DNA from: Chryseobacterium aquifrigidense
GTDB lineage: Bacteria; Bacteroidota; Bacteroidia; Flavobacteriales; Weeksellaceae
Direction: 5' to 3'
Length of the DNA: 64,000 nucleotides
NCBI RefSeq assembly: GCF_006716485.1
Contig: NZ_VFPD01000001.1
Coordinates: forward strand, 2,834,008-2,898,007
The notes below the pieces were generated by a model. That model did not search any database and was not told where the DNA came from. It saw nothing but the letters and a program-made list of their open reading frames with translations. Position numbers and translations under genes: made by a program. This document shows positions 25,989-34,595 of this stretch, one piece after another; position 1 is the first letter of the stretch, and each line of letters opens with the position of its first letter.

Positions 25989-25996
25989 TATTTTTG
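25989..25996 (+). promoter_or_regulatory. -7 element of the serine hydrolase gene
   Basis: TATTTTTG fits TAnnTTTG, 18 bp before the ATG at 26015. An upstream TTG (25970) would start before this promoter and is rejected. Confidence 0.5.
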
Positions 25997-26014
25997 TTTA
26001 AATACTTTTTTAAG

Positions 26015-27664
26015 ATGAAACCTATCCTATTATTGATCTTTATTCTTACTTTTTATTTGTATCAGGGACAAAATAAAAATATAGTTGATGCTGAAAAGAT
26101 GGAGAATTCCATTCAAAAAAAGTATGCTGGGAAAATTGCCTTTCTTACTCAAAATATACCGCTGGAAAACCTGAAAGATTCAGATTTTCTCAATTCTACA
26201 GTATTTCAGGAAAACGGTGATCTTGGTATTCATGCTTTTTTTGATAATTCGCTGGCCAATTATCTTCATCAGCTTGAACCCGGCTGGACTGTGGATGAAC
26301 TGTTGAAAAATGGAAATTATCAATTCTCATTTTATGTAGACGGGAAACCAATCTATAAAGAAAATCTCAATACAGGTGCTGGTACTCCAGAGAATAAAAA
26401 GTTCAAAACTACATTACGAATTCCTCTTATCAGCAATAAAAATGAGGATTCATGGGGAAGGTATTTATGGATGCGTTTTTATATGTCTCATAACGGAATT
26501 GATGCTCTGTCAGAAGGAAATCATATTTTAAAAATTGAAATACGTCCGTATCTCAACGCTTCTACACTCAAAACAGGGCCTGTTATTGCAGAAGGTCAAA
26601 TTAATCTCAATGTTCCCTCCCAAAATATCCCGGAGCAGCAGATCGCCATTCAACCCATTCAATCCAACAGTGGATGGAAGGTTTCTCAGGAAAAAATCAA
26701 TACAGAAAACATCAGAAATCTGAATAAGAAAATTGCAGAAAACAGATTTAAAAATATTACGGGAATAGTTATTATAAAAGAAGGAAAATTACTTCTCGAA
26801 GAATATTTCAACGGATCCGCCAGAGACTCACTACAGGATACCCGATCGGTAGGAAAATCTTTTTCTTCAGCTTTAACCGGGATAGCAATCAATGACGGAT
26901 ATTTAAAAAATGAAAATCAGAATCTGAAGGAGTTTTATGACCTGAAACAGTCTAAAAACTATTCTTCTCAAAAAGATAATGTCACCATAAAAAGCTTACT
27001 GACCATGAGCTCAGGATTTGATGGTAATGATGAGGACTATGAATCTCCCGGAAATGAGGAAAATATGTATCCGACTGAAAACTGGGTTAAATTTATATTG
27101 GACCTGCCCATGACAGAGAATACGCCCGGAAAAAACTGGAGTTACTTTACTGCCGGAGTTGTATTAACAGGAGATATTTTAGACAAAAAAGTTCCGCAAG
27201 GTTTGGAAAAATATGCACATCAAAAATTATTTCAGCCTCTTGGAATTACAAACTACAAATGGCAGTTTACCCCACAGCAAAAGCCTTCTCTGGCAGGTGG
27301 ATTACGGATGAAAGCACTTGATTTTGCAAAATTCGGGCAACTGTATAAAAATAACGGGATATGGGAGGGAAAAACGATATTGACCAGAAACTGGGTTGAA
27401 AAATCTTTCACCAATTATTTCACAGATAATCCTGATTTTGAAGGATATGGATACCTGTTCTGGAGAAAAGTCTATACGGTGGGAAACAACCAGTATGAAG
27501 CTTTCCAATCCAGTGGAAATGGCGGAAACAAAATTATTATTTTCACAAAAATCCCAGTGGTCATCGTAATTACAGCGCAAGCTTACAACAAGCCCTATGC
27601 CCACCAGCAATCCGAAAAGATAGTACAGGATTATCTTTTACCCGCATTAAAAATGAGTAAATGA
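26015..27664 (+). CDS. Exported serine hydrolase, beta-lactamase fold
   Basis: The 549-residue product starts with a signal peptide (MKPILLLIFILTFYLYQGQ). An N-terminal domain of about 220 residues without a recognised family precedes a class C beta-lactamase-like domain. The SxxK nucleophile motif is Ser278-Val-Gly-Lys281 in TRSVGKSFSSALTG, with TMSSGFDGND, NWSYFTAG (position of the usual YxN) and SSGNGGNK near the C terminus. Members act as esterases or peptidases more often than as beta-lactamases. The N-terminal extension is the unusual part. It is probably periplasmic. Confidence 0.83.
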   Translation: MKPILLLIFILTFYLYQGQNKNIVDAEKMENSIQKKYAGKIAFLTQNIPLENLKDSDFLNSTVFQENGDLGIHAFFDNSLANYLHQLEPGWTVDELLKNGNYQFSFYVDGKPIYKENLNTGAGTPENKKFKTTLRIPLISNKNEDSWGRYLWMRFYMSHNGIDALSEGNHILKIEIRPYLNASTLKTGPVIAEGQINLNVPSQNIPEQQIAIQPIQSNSGWKVSQEKINTENIRNLNKKIAENRFKNITGIVIIKEGKLLLEEYFNGSARDSLQDTRSVGKSFSSALTGIAINDGYLKNENQNLKEFYDLKQSKNYSSQKDNVTIKSLLTMSSGFDGNDEDYESPGNEENMYPTENWVKFILDLPMTENTPGKNWSYFTAGVVLTGDILDKKVPQGLEKYAHQKLFQPLGITNYKWQFTPQQKPSLAGGLRMKALDFAKFGQLYKNNGIWEGKTILTRNWVEKSFTNYFTDNPDFEGYGYLFWRKVYTVGNNQYEAFQSSGNGGNKIIIFTKIPVVIVITAQAYNKPYAHQQSEKIVQDYLLPALKMSK

Positions 27665-27705
27665 ATAATCAGTAATGAAATAGATGAGAAAAGAGTGAAA
27701 GAATA

Positions 27706-27742
27706 GCTTATTGCTTATTGCTTATTGCTTATTGCTTATTGC
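27706..27742 (+). repeat. Tandem repeat, GCTTATT x5
   Basis: Five exact 7-bp units (27706-27740) followed by GC lie between two convergent genes and 4 bp before the rimM stop. No hairpin terminator was seen here. Confidence 0.9.
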
Positions 27743-27746
27743 AAAA

Positions 27747-28289
27747 CTATTCGTCTTTTTTAGAAGGAACCAGAAATACATCAATAAGACCTTCAGGAAG
27801 TTCCATTTTGATGGTTCTCTCTTCCCTGTCTACTGCAAGAATCCAGTCTTTGATCATAGGAATAACCACTTCTTTTCCATCCAGATTGGTAATGAAATAG
27901 ACCTGTGCGGTCTGGTCGTTCACAGATCTGATCACGCCACAGTTGTTATCATTTTGATCAAAAATTTCAAATCCGATGATTTCGTGGTAATAGAATTGTT
28001 TTCCTGAAAGTTTAGGAAGTGAAGCAAGTGGAAGGTAAACACTTTTACCCAACACCTGATCTACCATAGCTTCAGAAGAGTTTTTGAATGCAAGATTCAG
28101 AGCATCAAGCTTGCTCCATGATGATCTTTCAATAAAAAATGGAACCAATAATCCGTTGATTTCAACGAATATTGATTCCAATTTATTGTAAAGCTCGGGT
28201 TGATCGGTATCCAATTTAAGGATTACGTTACCCGCAAGTCCATGTCTGCGTGTGATTTTACCTAAAAAATAGCAATCTTCTTTACGCAT
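27747..28289 (-). CDS. rimM: Ribosome maturation factor RimM
   Basis: The 180-residue protein is RimM, which binds S19 and helps mature the head of the 30S subunit. The N-terminal RimM domain shows CYFLGKITRRHGLAGNVILKLDTDQPELYNKLESIF, and the C-terminal PRC-barrel shows VYLPLASLPKLSGKQFYYHEIIGFEI and ITNLDGKEVVIPMIKDWILAVDREERTIKMELPEGLIDV. It follows rpsP by 14 bp on the same strand, the standard rpsP-rimM order. Confidence 0.95.
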   Translation of the reverse strand: MRKEDCYFLGKITRRHGLAGNVILKLDTDQPELYNKLESIFVEINGLLVPFFIERSSWSKLDALNLAFKNSSEAMVDQVLGKSVYLPLASLPKLSGKQFYYHEIIGFEIFDQNDNNCGVIRSVNDQTAQVYFITNLDGKEVVIPMIKDWILAVDREERTIKMELPEGLIDVFLVPSKKDE

Positions 28290-28303
28290 AACAGGGTTTG
28301 TTC

Positions 28304-28870
28304 TTAAGCTTCAGTGTTTTCTTCAGTTTCAGCAGCAGGAGCTTCTCCTTCTGTAGCTTCAGCAGCAACTTCTTCAGCAGGTGCGTTTGCAGCTTCTTCA
28401 GCAGCTTTAGCATCAGCTTCAGCTTGTGCAACAGCAGCAACTCTAGCTTCGTTTACTTTTACTTCAGCTTCTAAAGCAGCTTTCTTAGCATCTGCTTTCG
28501 CTGTAGCTAAACCGTCTACTTTACCTTGTACTTTAGCATCTTTAGCTTCTACCCAAGCATTGAATCTTTTTTCAGCTTCAGCTTCGTCAAAAGCACCTTT
28601 AGCTACACCACCTTGTAAGTGTTTTTTGTAAAGAGCACCTTTGTAAGATAAAATAGCTCTAGCAGTATCAGTTGGCTGAGCACCGTTGTTTAACCACTCT
28701 ACAGCAGAATCAACGTTCAATTCGATAGTTGCCGGATTAGTAATTGGGTTGTAAGTTCCTAGTTTTTCGATGAATCTACCATCTCTTCTAGCTCTAGAAT
28801 CTGCAACCACGATGTGGAAAAAAGGTTTTCCTTTTTTACCGTGTCTTTGTAATCTGATTTTTACTGACAT
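28304..28870 (-). CDS. rpsP: 30S ribosomal protein S16 with long Ala/Glu tail
   Basis: Residues 1 to about 85 are S16, starting [20 protein letters not shown] and including [22 protein letters not shown]. About 100 further residues form a helical, low-complexity tail rich in Ala, Glu and Lys (for example [20 protein letters not shown]), ending [10 protein letters not shown]. Most bacteria have S16 of 80-90 residues; extended forms are usual in Bacteroidetes. The -7 element TATCTTTG is at 28926-28919. An alanine-rich ORF on the other strand is only a shadow of the tail. Confidence 0.95.
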   Translation of the reverse strand: MSVKIRLQRHGKKGKPFFHIVVADSRARRDGRFIEKLGTYNPITNPATIELNVDSAVEWLNNGAQPTDTARAILSYKGALYKKHLQGGVAKGAFDEAEAEKRFNAWVEAKDAKVQGKVDGLATAKADAKKAALEAEVKVNEARVAAVAQAEADAKAAEEAANAPAEEVAAEATEGEAPAAETEENTEA

Positions 28871-28918
28871 AATGTTTGAATTTTACGGGAACTCGTCCCA
28901 GTTAAATATTTAAGAGTG

Positions 28919-28926
28919 CAAAGATA
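28919..28926 (-). promoter_or_regulatory. -7 element of rpsP-rimM
   Basis: TATCTTTG on the minus strand, 48 bp before the rpsP start. Confidence 0.6.
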
Positions 28927-28983
28927 GTAAAAAAGTTTGAAGTAAAAAGCTACAAGTAAAAAGTTTTATAAAATTCATTTTTT

Positions 28984-29568
28984 TTAACTGATCAGTGCAA
29001 AAGAGAATACTGTTGAAATAATCACAGAAATTAAAACTGCCATAAAAACAACAAAATTATCTCTTGTCTTTCCTGTAATCCCATAGATCACCAAATAGTT
29101 GATGATATAAGCAGGCACCAGCAGAAAAAACGAAAACTGTCCGGTAGAGGTAATCACAGCCTTTAAAAAAAGACTCCCGGTAACAGAAGCTATTACAAGT
29201 CCTAAAAGGCTTTTAAAAATTACTTTCTCATCTATCTTATCGTTTTCTTTAACTTTTGAAAACTGATCAAACTTATTCAGAATAAAAACCTTCAAATCAC
29301 TTCTGCCAATCATTTCTGAAGAAATATTTTCAAGAATAACATCTATCTTTTCACCTTTCTGTACTCTTTTATGTACTTCATATGAAATTCTTCCTTTTTC
29401 TTTAACTAAAACTTTCCTGTATTCAGCTGCTTTTACAAATTCATCATAATTGAATTTCTGACTGATGGCCTCACGCAGTTCATCATTGACTTTACCTGTA
29501 TGATCAGTCATATGAAGATAAGCGGCATGCAGATCTTCTTCATTATAATTTCTGTAAATATTCTTCAT
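28984..29568 (-). CDS. Hypothetical membrane protein
   Basis: The 194-residue protein has a charged N-terminal part of about 115 residues, predicted helical and starting MKNIYRNYNEEDLHAAYLHM. Two or three TM helices follow (SLLGLVIASVTGSLFLKAVI, FSFFLLVPAYIINYLVIYGI, NFVVFMAVLISVIISTVFSFALIS). No family was recognised. The ATG at 29568 is preferred because it follows the nitroreductase TAA after one base, implying coupling; the alternative start 51 bp upstream would lie inside that gene. Confidence 0.65.
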   Translation of the reverse strand: MKNIYRNYNEEDLHAAYLHMTDHTGKVNDELREAISQKFNYDEFVKAAEYRKVLVKEKGRISYEVHKRVQKGEKIDVILENISSEMIGRSDLKVFILNKFDQFSKVKENDKIDEKVIFKSLLGLVIASVTGSLFLKAVITSTGQFSFFLLVPAYIINYLVIYGITGKTRDNFVVFMAVLISVIISTVFSFALIS

Positions 29569-29569
29569 A

Positions 29570-30079
29570 TTAAACAGTTCCCATATAGAAAAGTCCCAGA
29601 CATTTCTGGTTTTCTTCAATGGTCAGAGATTCTTTCAGCTCGTCTACAATTTTGGGAGAACTCCAGTAGCACCCGATATTATTCGCTGTGCAGGTAAGGT
29701 ACATATTCTGTACTGCCATTGAAGTAGCTGCTATTTCTTCCCATTCAGGAACCATACCACTGAAGTTGACTACAATAGAAACTACAACATTGGCTTTATT
29801 GATTTTAAAACCGATATCACTGTATTTTTTTTCCAGGAAAAGCTGTTCGGGTGTGATTGCTTTATAGATTGCCTGCATTTCTGATGCCAGCTGTGCTTTT
29901 TCTTCGCCTTTGAATATTTTAAAACGCCATGGCTTAGTACGTTTATGATTGGGAGCTAATGCAGCAGCGTTTACAATCTCCTCCAAAACCTCCTGAGGTA
30001 TTTCTGAATCTGTATAATCCTTCGGGAAAATACTTCTTCTTTGCTCTATGATCTCTTTTAAAATGGATGCCTTATTCAT
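29570..30079 (-). CDS. Nitroreductase-family protein
   Basis: The 169-residue protein belongs to the FMN-dependent nitroreductase fold. The FMN-binding start EIIEQRRSIFPKDY matches the usual RRSIR-type motif, followed by AALAPNHKRTKPWRFKIFKGEEK and the late TCTANNIGCYWSSPKIVDELKESL with GLFYMGT at the end. It is shorter than most members (about 190-220 residues). It probably reduces nitro or quinone compounds using NAD(P)H. The -7 element TAATTTTG (30091-30084) ends 4 nt before the ATG, so the mRNA is likely leaderless. It is coupled to the membrane-protein gene downstream. Confidence 0.85.
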   Translation of the reverse strand: MNKASILKEIIEQRRSIFPKDYTDSEIPQEVLEEIVNAAALAPNHKRTKPWRFKIFKGEEKAQLASEMQAIYKAITPEQLFLEKKYSDIGFKINKANVVVSIVVNFSGMVPEWEEIAATSMAVQNMYLTCTANNIGCYWSSPKIVDELKESLTIEENQKCLGLFYMGTV

Positions 30080-30083
30080 GTAA

Positions 30084-30091
30084 CAAAATTA
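30084..30091 (-). promoter_or_regulatory. -7 element abutting the nitroreductase start
   Basis: TAATTTTG, then TTAC, then ATG on the minus strand. A TTG lies 21 bp upstream of the element. The start codon would fall at about +1. Confidence 0.6.
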
Positions 30092-30166
30092 CAAAAAAGA
30101 TAGAAGCGGCATCAATGAAGTTTACTATGGGGCTGATAGATACTTGAAGTGTATCAAAACTACTTT

Positions 30167-30201
30167 ACTTTTTACTTTTTACTTTTTACTTTTTACTTTT
30201 T
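30167..30201 (+). repeat. Tandem repeat, ACTTTTT x5
   Basis: Five exact 7-bp units, with partial units on both sides, lie immediately after the stop of the Gre-like gene (read on the minus strand) and about 85 bp upstream of the nitroreductase start. Confidence 0.88.
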
Positions 30202-30204
30202 ACT

Positions 30205-30654
30205 TTACAAAATCTCTATAATCTTCTGATGGATTTTGTTAAGTGTAAATTCATCACCAGCTTTCATGCCCATCATTTTTTTAGCCATGGGGCTTTCCGG
30301 AGAGATGGCATAGAACCTGTCTCCCTCAAAAAAGAACTCACCTAATGACACTGATATATAAAACCTGGCCTTGTTGGTGATGACCAACGAGCCAAGCTGT
30401 ACTCTTTCTGTAGCCGTATTCAGAACCTTTGCCATGTTTCTTTTAAGATCATTCAAAGCTCCCAGCTGTCGTTGCATCTGATAAATCTCCTCCTGCATTT
30501 CTTCTCTCATACTGTCATATTTCGGAGTTTTTTTGATGTCACGGCTGGCTTCCAGGGTAAACTCAATAAAATTTTTAAGCTTTTCAATTTTCTCTGCAAT
30601 GGTAGTCTTCACAAAGTCTCTGATATCACTTTTTTCAAATACAATCTTCTCCAT
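30205..30654 (-). CDS. GreA/GreB-like transcription factor family protein
   Basis: The 149-residue protein has the layout of Gre factors. An N-terminal antiparallel coiled coil (about residues 8-80) carries a tip-like segment IKKTPKYDSMREEMQEEI that recalls the Gre DLxENAEYxxAxEEQ tip. A C-terminal FKBP-like domain has VQLGSLVITNKARFYISVSLG and ISPESPMAKKMMGMKAGDEFTL. Gre factors insert the coiled coil into the RNA polymerase secondary channel and rescue backtracked complexes. The acidic tip residues that drive cleavage are largely changed here, so it may modulate polymerase without cleaving, or act elsewhere. Confidence 0.75.
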   Translation of the reverse strand: MEKIVFEKSDIRDFVKTTIAEKIEKLKNFIEFTLEASRDIKKTPKYDSMREEMQEEIYQMQRQLGALNDLKRNMAKVLNTATERVQLGSLVITNKARFYISVSLGEFFFEGDRFYAISPESPMAKKMMGMKAGDEFTLNKIHQKIIEIL

Positions 30655-30792
30655 ACAATCTATTCTTTATATAAAGATAATATTTTTAGAATAATATTTC
30701 AATAGCATATTGTAAAATAACTTTTCGGAAATGAACATTATCCGCAAAAATGAAAGGATAAAAGACTATGGTTAAACCTATGAATAATGATA

Positions 30793-30824
30793 TAAAAAAA
30801 GGCCTGTAAAATTTACAAGGCCTT
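30793..30824 (-). terminator. Terminator after the SRPBCC gene
   Basis: On the minus strand AAGGCCTTGTAAA pairs with TTTACAGGCCTT, followed by a T-run, 9 bp after the stop of the downstream-transcribed gene at 30833. Confidence 0.83.
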
Positions 30825-30832
30825 CCGATTAA

Positions 30833-31360
30833 TTATTCAGCAAGTTTCTTCAGATCTCCTAATCCCTGACTAAACATTTTATCCATATTGAAGTTCATCA
30901 GTGGTTTCATAATCTTCATCATAGGAGTAAGTTCATTATCAATCATCCATGTCACCCTGGTTCCGCTTCCCTCCTGTTTCATAATGAAATTAGCCTTCAT
31001 ATCTCCTTCAAAAGGTTCTATAAAATGAAGTTTTGTACTCATTTTTTGATTTGGAATAAGCTCAGTAATGGATTGTTCTCCTTCTCCTACATTTTTATCG
31101 CCTTTCCAGTGATAAGAATCTCCTAATTTATCTCCATTTCCTGAATACGTAATCACAATATTTTTATCAGCCTTGGAAAAAGGATCCCATTCATTGTAAC
31201 CTTTTAAAGTACCTACATAAGGCCATACTTTTTCCTGTGGTGCATTGATGACAACAGATTTTTCATAGTGATAATCTTTACTGAAAGCCAGTACGGCAAT
31301 GACTGCATAGATGATAGCCAGCACAAGGATGGCACCAATGATTTTTAAGAGTGTTTTCAT
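30833..31360 (-). CDS. SRPBCC-family protein with N-terminal membrane anchor
   Basis: The 175-residue product has an N-terminal TM helix (LLKIIGAILVLAIIYAVIAVLAFS) followed by a START-like/polyketide-cyclase fold: VVINAPQEKVWPYVGTLKGYNEWDPFSKAD, the strand region SYHWKGDKNVGEGEQSITEL, and the C-terminal helix MKPLMNFNMDKMFSQGLGDLKKL. Such domains bind hydrophobic ligands; no ligand is known here. It is a single transcription unit closed by a terminator. Confidence 0.83.
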   Translation of the reverse strand: MKTLLKIIGAILVLAIIYAVIAVLAFSKDYHYEKSVVINAPQEKVWPYVGTLKGYNEWDPFSKADKNIVITYSGNGDKLGDSYHWKGDKNVGEGEQSITELIPNQKMSTKLHFIEPFEGDMKANFIMKQEGSGTRVTWMIDNELTPMMKIMKPLMNFNMDKMFSQGLGDLKKLAE

Positions 31361-31557
31361 AGTCTATATATTTAAGGTTATTTATTTTAAATCTATTTCA
31401 AAATTAAATATTCCCACATCACTCCTTCTTTCCATATGACAAGATTAATTAAAGATAAGGTATTTTTGTCATACCACACGAGTAAGGCATTATTTTTGAC
31501 CGTTTCAGCTGTGATTCCCAATGAATCATTAAATTTACCTTATATAAAAGATCTAAA

Positions 31558-33576
31558 ATGAATATTTTAACAGAAAAATTTAACACTCCATATCATTCGG
31601 CTCCGTTCAGCAGTATTAAAAATGAAGATTATCTTCCTGCATTTAAAGAGTTGATTCAAAAATCTGAAGCAGAAATTAATGCAATTGTCAGCAATCCTGA
31701 AGCTCCCACTTTCGAAAATGTAATCGAAGCACTGGCTTATTCAGGAGAACAACTGGATGTGGTTTCCAATATTTTTTTCAACTTAAATTCTGCAGAGACC
31801 AGCGATGAAATCCAGCAGATTGCTCAGGAAGTTTCTCCGATCTTAACAGAGTATTCTTCAAAAATTTCTCAAAACGAAGCCCTTTTCAACAAAATCCGGA
31901 AAGTATATGATGAAAAGGAAAAATATAATCTCAATGAGGAACAGGAAATGCTTTTGAATGAAACCTACAAAGGTTTTGTAAGAAGCGGAGCTTTACTGAA
32001 TGAGGAAGACAAAGAAAAATTGAAGAAAATAAGTATGGATCTTTCTGTAAAGTCTTTACAGTTCGGACAAAATGTGCTGGCTTCTACCAATGCTTATTTT
32101 AAACATATTACGAATAAGGAAGATCTTGCAGGAATTCCTGAAGCCATCATGGACCAATATGCTGAAGAAGCGAAAGAAAGAAACCTTGATGGTTGGGTAG
32201 TAACGTTACAGTACCCAAGTTATATTCCGTTTATGACCTATGCTGAAAACCGTGAACTGAGAAAGGAACTCGCTCTGGCAAATGGTAAAAAATCTTTCGA
32301 TGGTGGAGAATTCGACAATCAGAATCTGATTAAGGAGCTTTTGAATTTAAAACAGCAAAAAGCTGAGCTTCTTGGGTATAAAAACTATGCTGATTTTGTC
32401 CTTGAAGAAAGAATGGCGAAGTCTCCGGTAAAGGTTTTTGATTTTTTAAATGAACTTCTTACCAAGGCAAAACCTTATGCTGATAAAGAAATTGAAGAAT
32501 TAAAAGCTTTGGCAAAAGCTGACGGAATTGACGAAATGCAAGGATACGACCATGCATTCTACGCTGAAAAACTTCGCAAGGCAAAATTTGATCTTAATGA
32601 TGAAGAGTTGAAACCTTATTTTCCATTAAACCAGGTACAGGATGCTGTATTTGGATTGGCTGAACAACTTTTCGGACTGACTTTTGAGGAAAGAAACGAC
32701 ATTCCGAAATATCACGACGATGTAAAAGTATATGAAGTAAAAGAGAACGGGACTTATAAATCTCTTTTATATGTTGATTACTTCCCAAGAAAAGGGAAAA
32801 GAGCCGGTGCATGGATGACCAGCTACAAAAATCAGTACAAACGAAACGGGGAAAATTCCCGTCCACATATTTCAATTGTCTGCAACTTCAGCAAACCTAC
32901 AAAAGATACCCCTAGCTTATTGACTTTCCAGGAGGTGACTACTTTATTCCACGAGTTCGGGCACGCACTTCACGGAATGATGGCGGATACTCAATATCCT
33001 ACTCTTTCCGGAACTTCCGTTAAATGGGATTTCGTGGAACTTCCGTCACAGTTTCTGGAAAACTTCTGCTATGAACCGGAATTCTTAAAAACGTTCGCCA
33101 TACATTATAAAACAGGAGAAGTTCTTCCTGATGAAAAAATTGAAAGAATAGCGCAGTCTAAAAACTTCATGGAAGGCTACCAGACTTTAAGACAGCTTGG
33201 TTTCGGTCTTCTGGATATGAACTATCACACCAAAGTGGCAGAACTGGAGAATGAAAGTGTAAAAGAGTTTGAAGATAAATATACCAAAGCAACCACCCTT
33301 TATCCTTCTAACCCAGAAACAGCGATGAGCCCAAGCTTTTCCCATATTTTCCAGGGAGGATATTCTGCAGGATATTATTCTTACAAATGGGCGGAAGTTC
33401 TGGATGCCGATGCTTTCCAGTATTTTAAAGAAAACGGAATCTTCAATCCTGAGATTGCAGCCAAATATAAAGTTTTGCTTTCTTCTGGGGGAACAAAAGA
33501 TCCGATGGAGCTTTACAAGAGTTTCAGAGGCAGCGAGCCGAAAGTGGAAAGTCTGTTGAAAAGAGCGTTTGGATAG
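31558..33576 (+). CDS. M3-family metallopeptidase (Dcp/oligopeptidase A-like)
   Basis: The 672-residue zinc peptidase has HEFGHALHG with the HExxH zinc site at residues 465-469, followed by the third-ligand region ELPSQFLENFCYEPEFL. The length, lack of signal peptide and motif context (WDFVELPSQ, FSHIFQGGYSAGYYSYKWAEVL) fit cytoplasmic peptidyl-dipeptidase Dcp or oligopeptidase A, which degrade short peptides. Discrimination between the two is not possible by eye. A -7-like TAAATTTA lies about 25 bp upstream of the start. The next gene starts 9 bp after the stop. Confidence 0.92.
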   Translation: MNILTEKFNTPYHSAPFSSIKNEDYLPAFKELIQKSEAEINAIVSNPEAPTFENVIEALAYSGEQLDVVSNIFFNLNSAETSDEIQQIAQEVSPILTEYSSKISQNEALFNKIRKVYDEKEKYNLNEEQEMLLNETYKGFVRSGALLNEEDKEKLKKISMDLSVKSLQFGQNVLASTNAYFKHITNKEDLAGIPEAIMDQYAEEAKERNLDGWVVTLQYPSYIPFMTYAENRELRKELALANGKKSFDGGEFDNQNLIKELLNLKQQKAELLGYKNYADFVLEERMAKSPVKVFDFLNELLTKAKPYADKEIEELKALAKADGIDEMQGYDHAFYAEKLRKAKFDLNDEELKPYFPLNQVQDAVFGLAEQLFGLTFEERNDIPKYHDDVKVYEVKENGTYKSLLYVDYFPRKGKRAGAWMTSYKNQYKRNGENSRPHISIVCNFSKPTKDTPSLLTFQEVTTLFHEFGHALHGMMADTQYPTLSGTSVKWDFVELPSQFLENFCYEPEFLKTFAIHYKTGEVLPDEKIERIAQSKNFMEGYQTLRQLGFGLLDMNYHTKVAELENESVKEFEDKYTKATTLYPSNPETAMSPSFSHIFQGGYSAGYYSYKWAEVLDADAFQYFKENGIFNPEIAAKYKVLLSSGGTKDPMELYKSFRGSEPKVESLLKRAFG

Positions 33577-33585
33577 GATTACACT

Positions 33586-33999
33586 ATGAAAGAAGAAATC
33601 AACAAATTGGAAAATGTTTTTAATCAAACTTTAAAAGCGACCCTTGGCATCATTAATTCTGAAAAAATTGATACAATCCTTGACAACAGAGATTCTGCTG
33701 ACTTTTCAGATAAATGGATGAAAGCTTATCAGGCAGTTGAAGAAAAACATTTTGATGAGGAAACAGAGGACAAAATAAGTGATATCCGAAAGGAAATTTT
33801 TGTTTCCACCTTCAGAACTACGGGTTCTTCAGATCTTCCTGCTTATATTTCCGATGATTTTGGTTTGATCTGCTCCTACTATGTTCATCAGATTGAAAAC
33901 AGCTGGGTTACCAATTTGCTTTTCACCTATCTTAATCATCAGATTCCAGATGGTGAACTGATGAAAACAGAGAAAACAATGAAAGAACTGATTCATTAG
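33586..33999 (+). CDS. Hypothetical protein
   Basis: The 137-residue protein is acidic and mostly helical, starting MKEEINKLENVFNQTLKATL and containing DDFGLICSYYVHQIENSWVTNLLFTYLNH. No family was recognised. It begins 9 bp after the M3 peptidase stop and ends just before a strong terminator, so the two form an operon. There is no signal peptide or TM helix. Confidence 0.65.
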   Translation: MKEEINKLENVFNQTLKATLGIINSEKIDTILDNRDSADFSDKWMKAYQAVEEKHFDEETEDKISDIRKEIFVSTFRTTGSSDLPAYISDDFGLICSYYVHQIENSWVTNLLFTYLNHQIPDGELMKTEKTMKELIH

Positions 34000-34016
34000 A
34001 TCAGGAAAAATACAAT

Positions 34017-34048
34017 ATAAAAGAACAGCAATTGCTGTTCTTTTTTGT
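34017..34048 (+). terminator. Terminator of the M3 peptidase operon
   Basis: AAAAGAACAGCA pairs with TGCTGTTCTTTT in a near-perfect palindrome followed by a T-run. Confidence 0.86.
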
Positions 34049-34126
34049 TTCATGATTCACCTGTTGCACTTTATGAAATTTTGTAAATTAGTCGCTTGAT
34101 AACCTCAAAAACCAATTACCTGATCC

Positions 34127-34544
34127 ATGACCATCCAAGAACAAATTCAAGAATATATCTACAGCCAGCCTGAAAAGAAACGCAAAGATATGCAGGAACT
34201 CCACCAGCTCATTCTTGAGATTATGCCAGAATGCAAGCTGTGGTTTCTCGATGGTAAAAACAGTGAAAATAAAACCGTTTCCAATCCCAATATCGGATAC
34301 GGACTGTATACATTACAATATGCTGATGGAAAAACCAGGGATTTTTATCAGATCGGGATGAGTGCCAATACCACTGGTATCTCTGTCTATATTGAATATC
34401 AGCGATAAAACCCATCTGTCAGAAACTTATGGACAGAAGATAGGTAAAGCCAGTGTTACAGGATATTGCATTAAGTTCAAAGCATTGAAAGATATCAACA
34501 TTGAAATCCTGAAAGCTGCATTACTGGATGGACTTAAAGAGTAA
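34127..34544 (+). pseudogene. Frameshifted DUF1801 gene
   Basis: Two overlapping frames together spell one DUF1801 protein. The first, from ATG at 34127, reads MTIQEQIQEYIYSQPEKKRK through FYQIGMSANTTGISVYI and then hits a stop at 34408. The second, shifted by one base, continues LNISDKTHLSETYGQKIGKA through SVTGYCIKFKALKDI and stops at 34544. The switch lies at about 34394, in a TATATTGAAT stretch, and a 2-bp loss (or 1-bp gain) there would explain it. Full-length members are about 138 residues. A recent mutation or a sequencing error are both possible. Confidence 0.82.
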
Positions 34545-34549
34545 AAAGC

Positions 34550-34557
34550 TAAATTTG
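34550..34557 (+). promoter_or_regulatory. -7 element of the TPR gene
   Basis: TAAATTTG, 38 bp before the ATG at 34596. Confidence 0.5.
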
Positions 34558-34595
34558 CACTTTATAAATAAACATCCATTCTGTAATTATAAATA

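Noticed and set aside
28314..28631. Alanine/serine-rich plus-strand ORF
   Set aside because: It is the mirror image of the Ala/Glu repeat codons in the S16 tail.
30160..30206. CRISPR-like array of short repeats
   Set aside because: Units are only 7 bp and there are no spacers; it is a simple tandem repeat.
34362..34544. Independent 60-codon gene
   Set aside because: It is the C-terminal half of the frameshifted DUF1801 gene.
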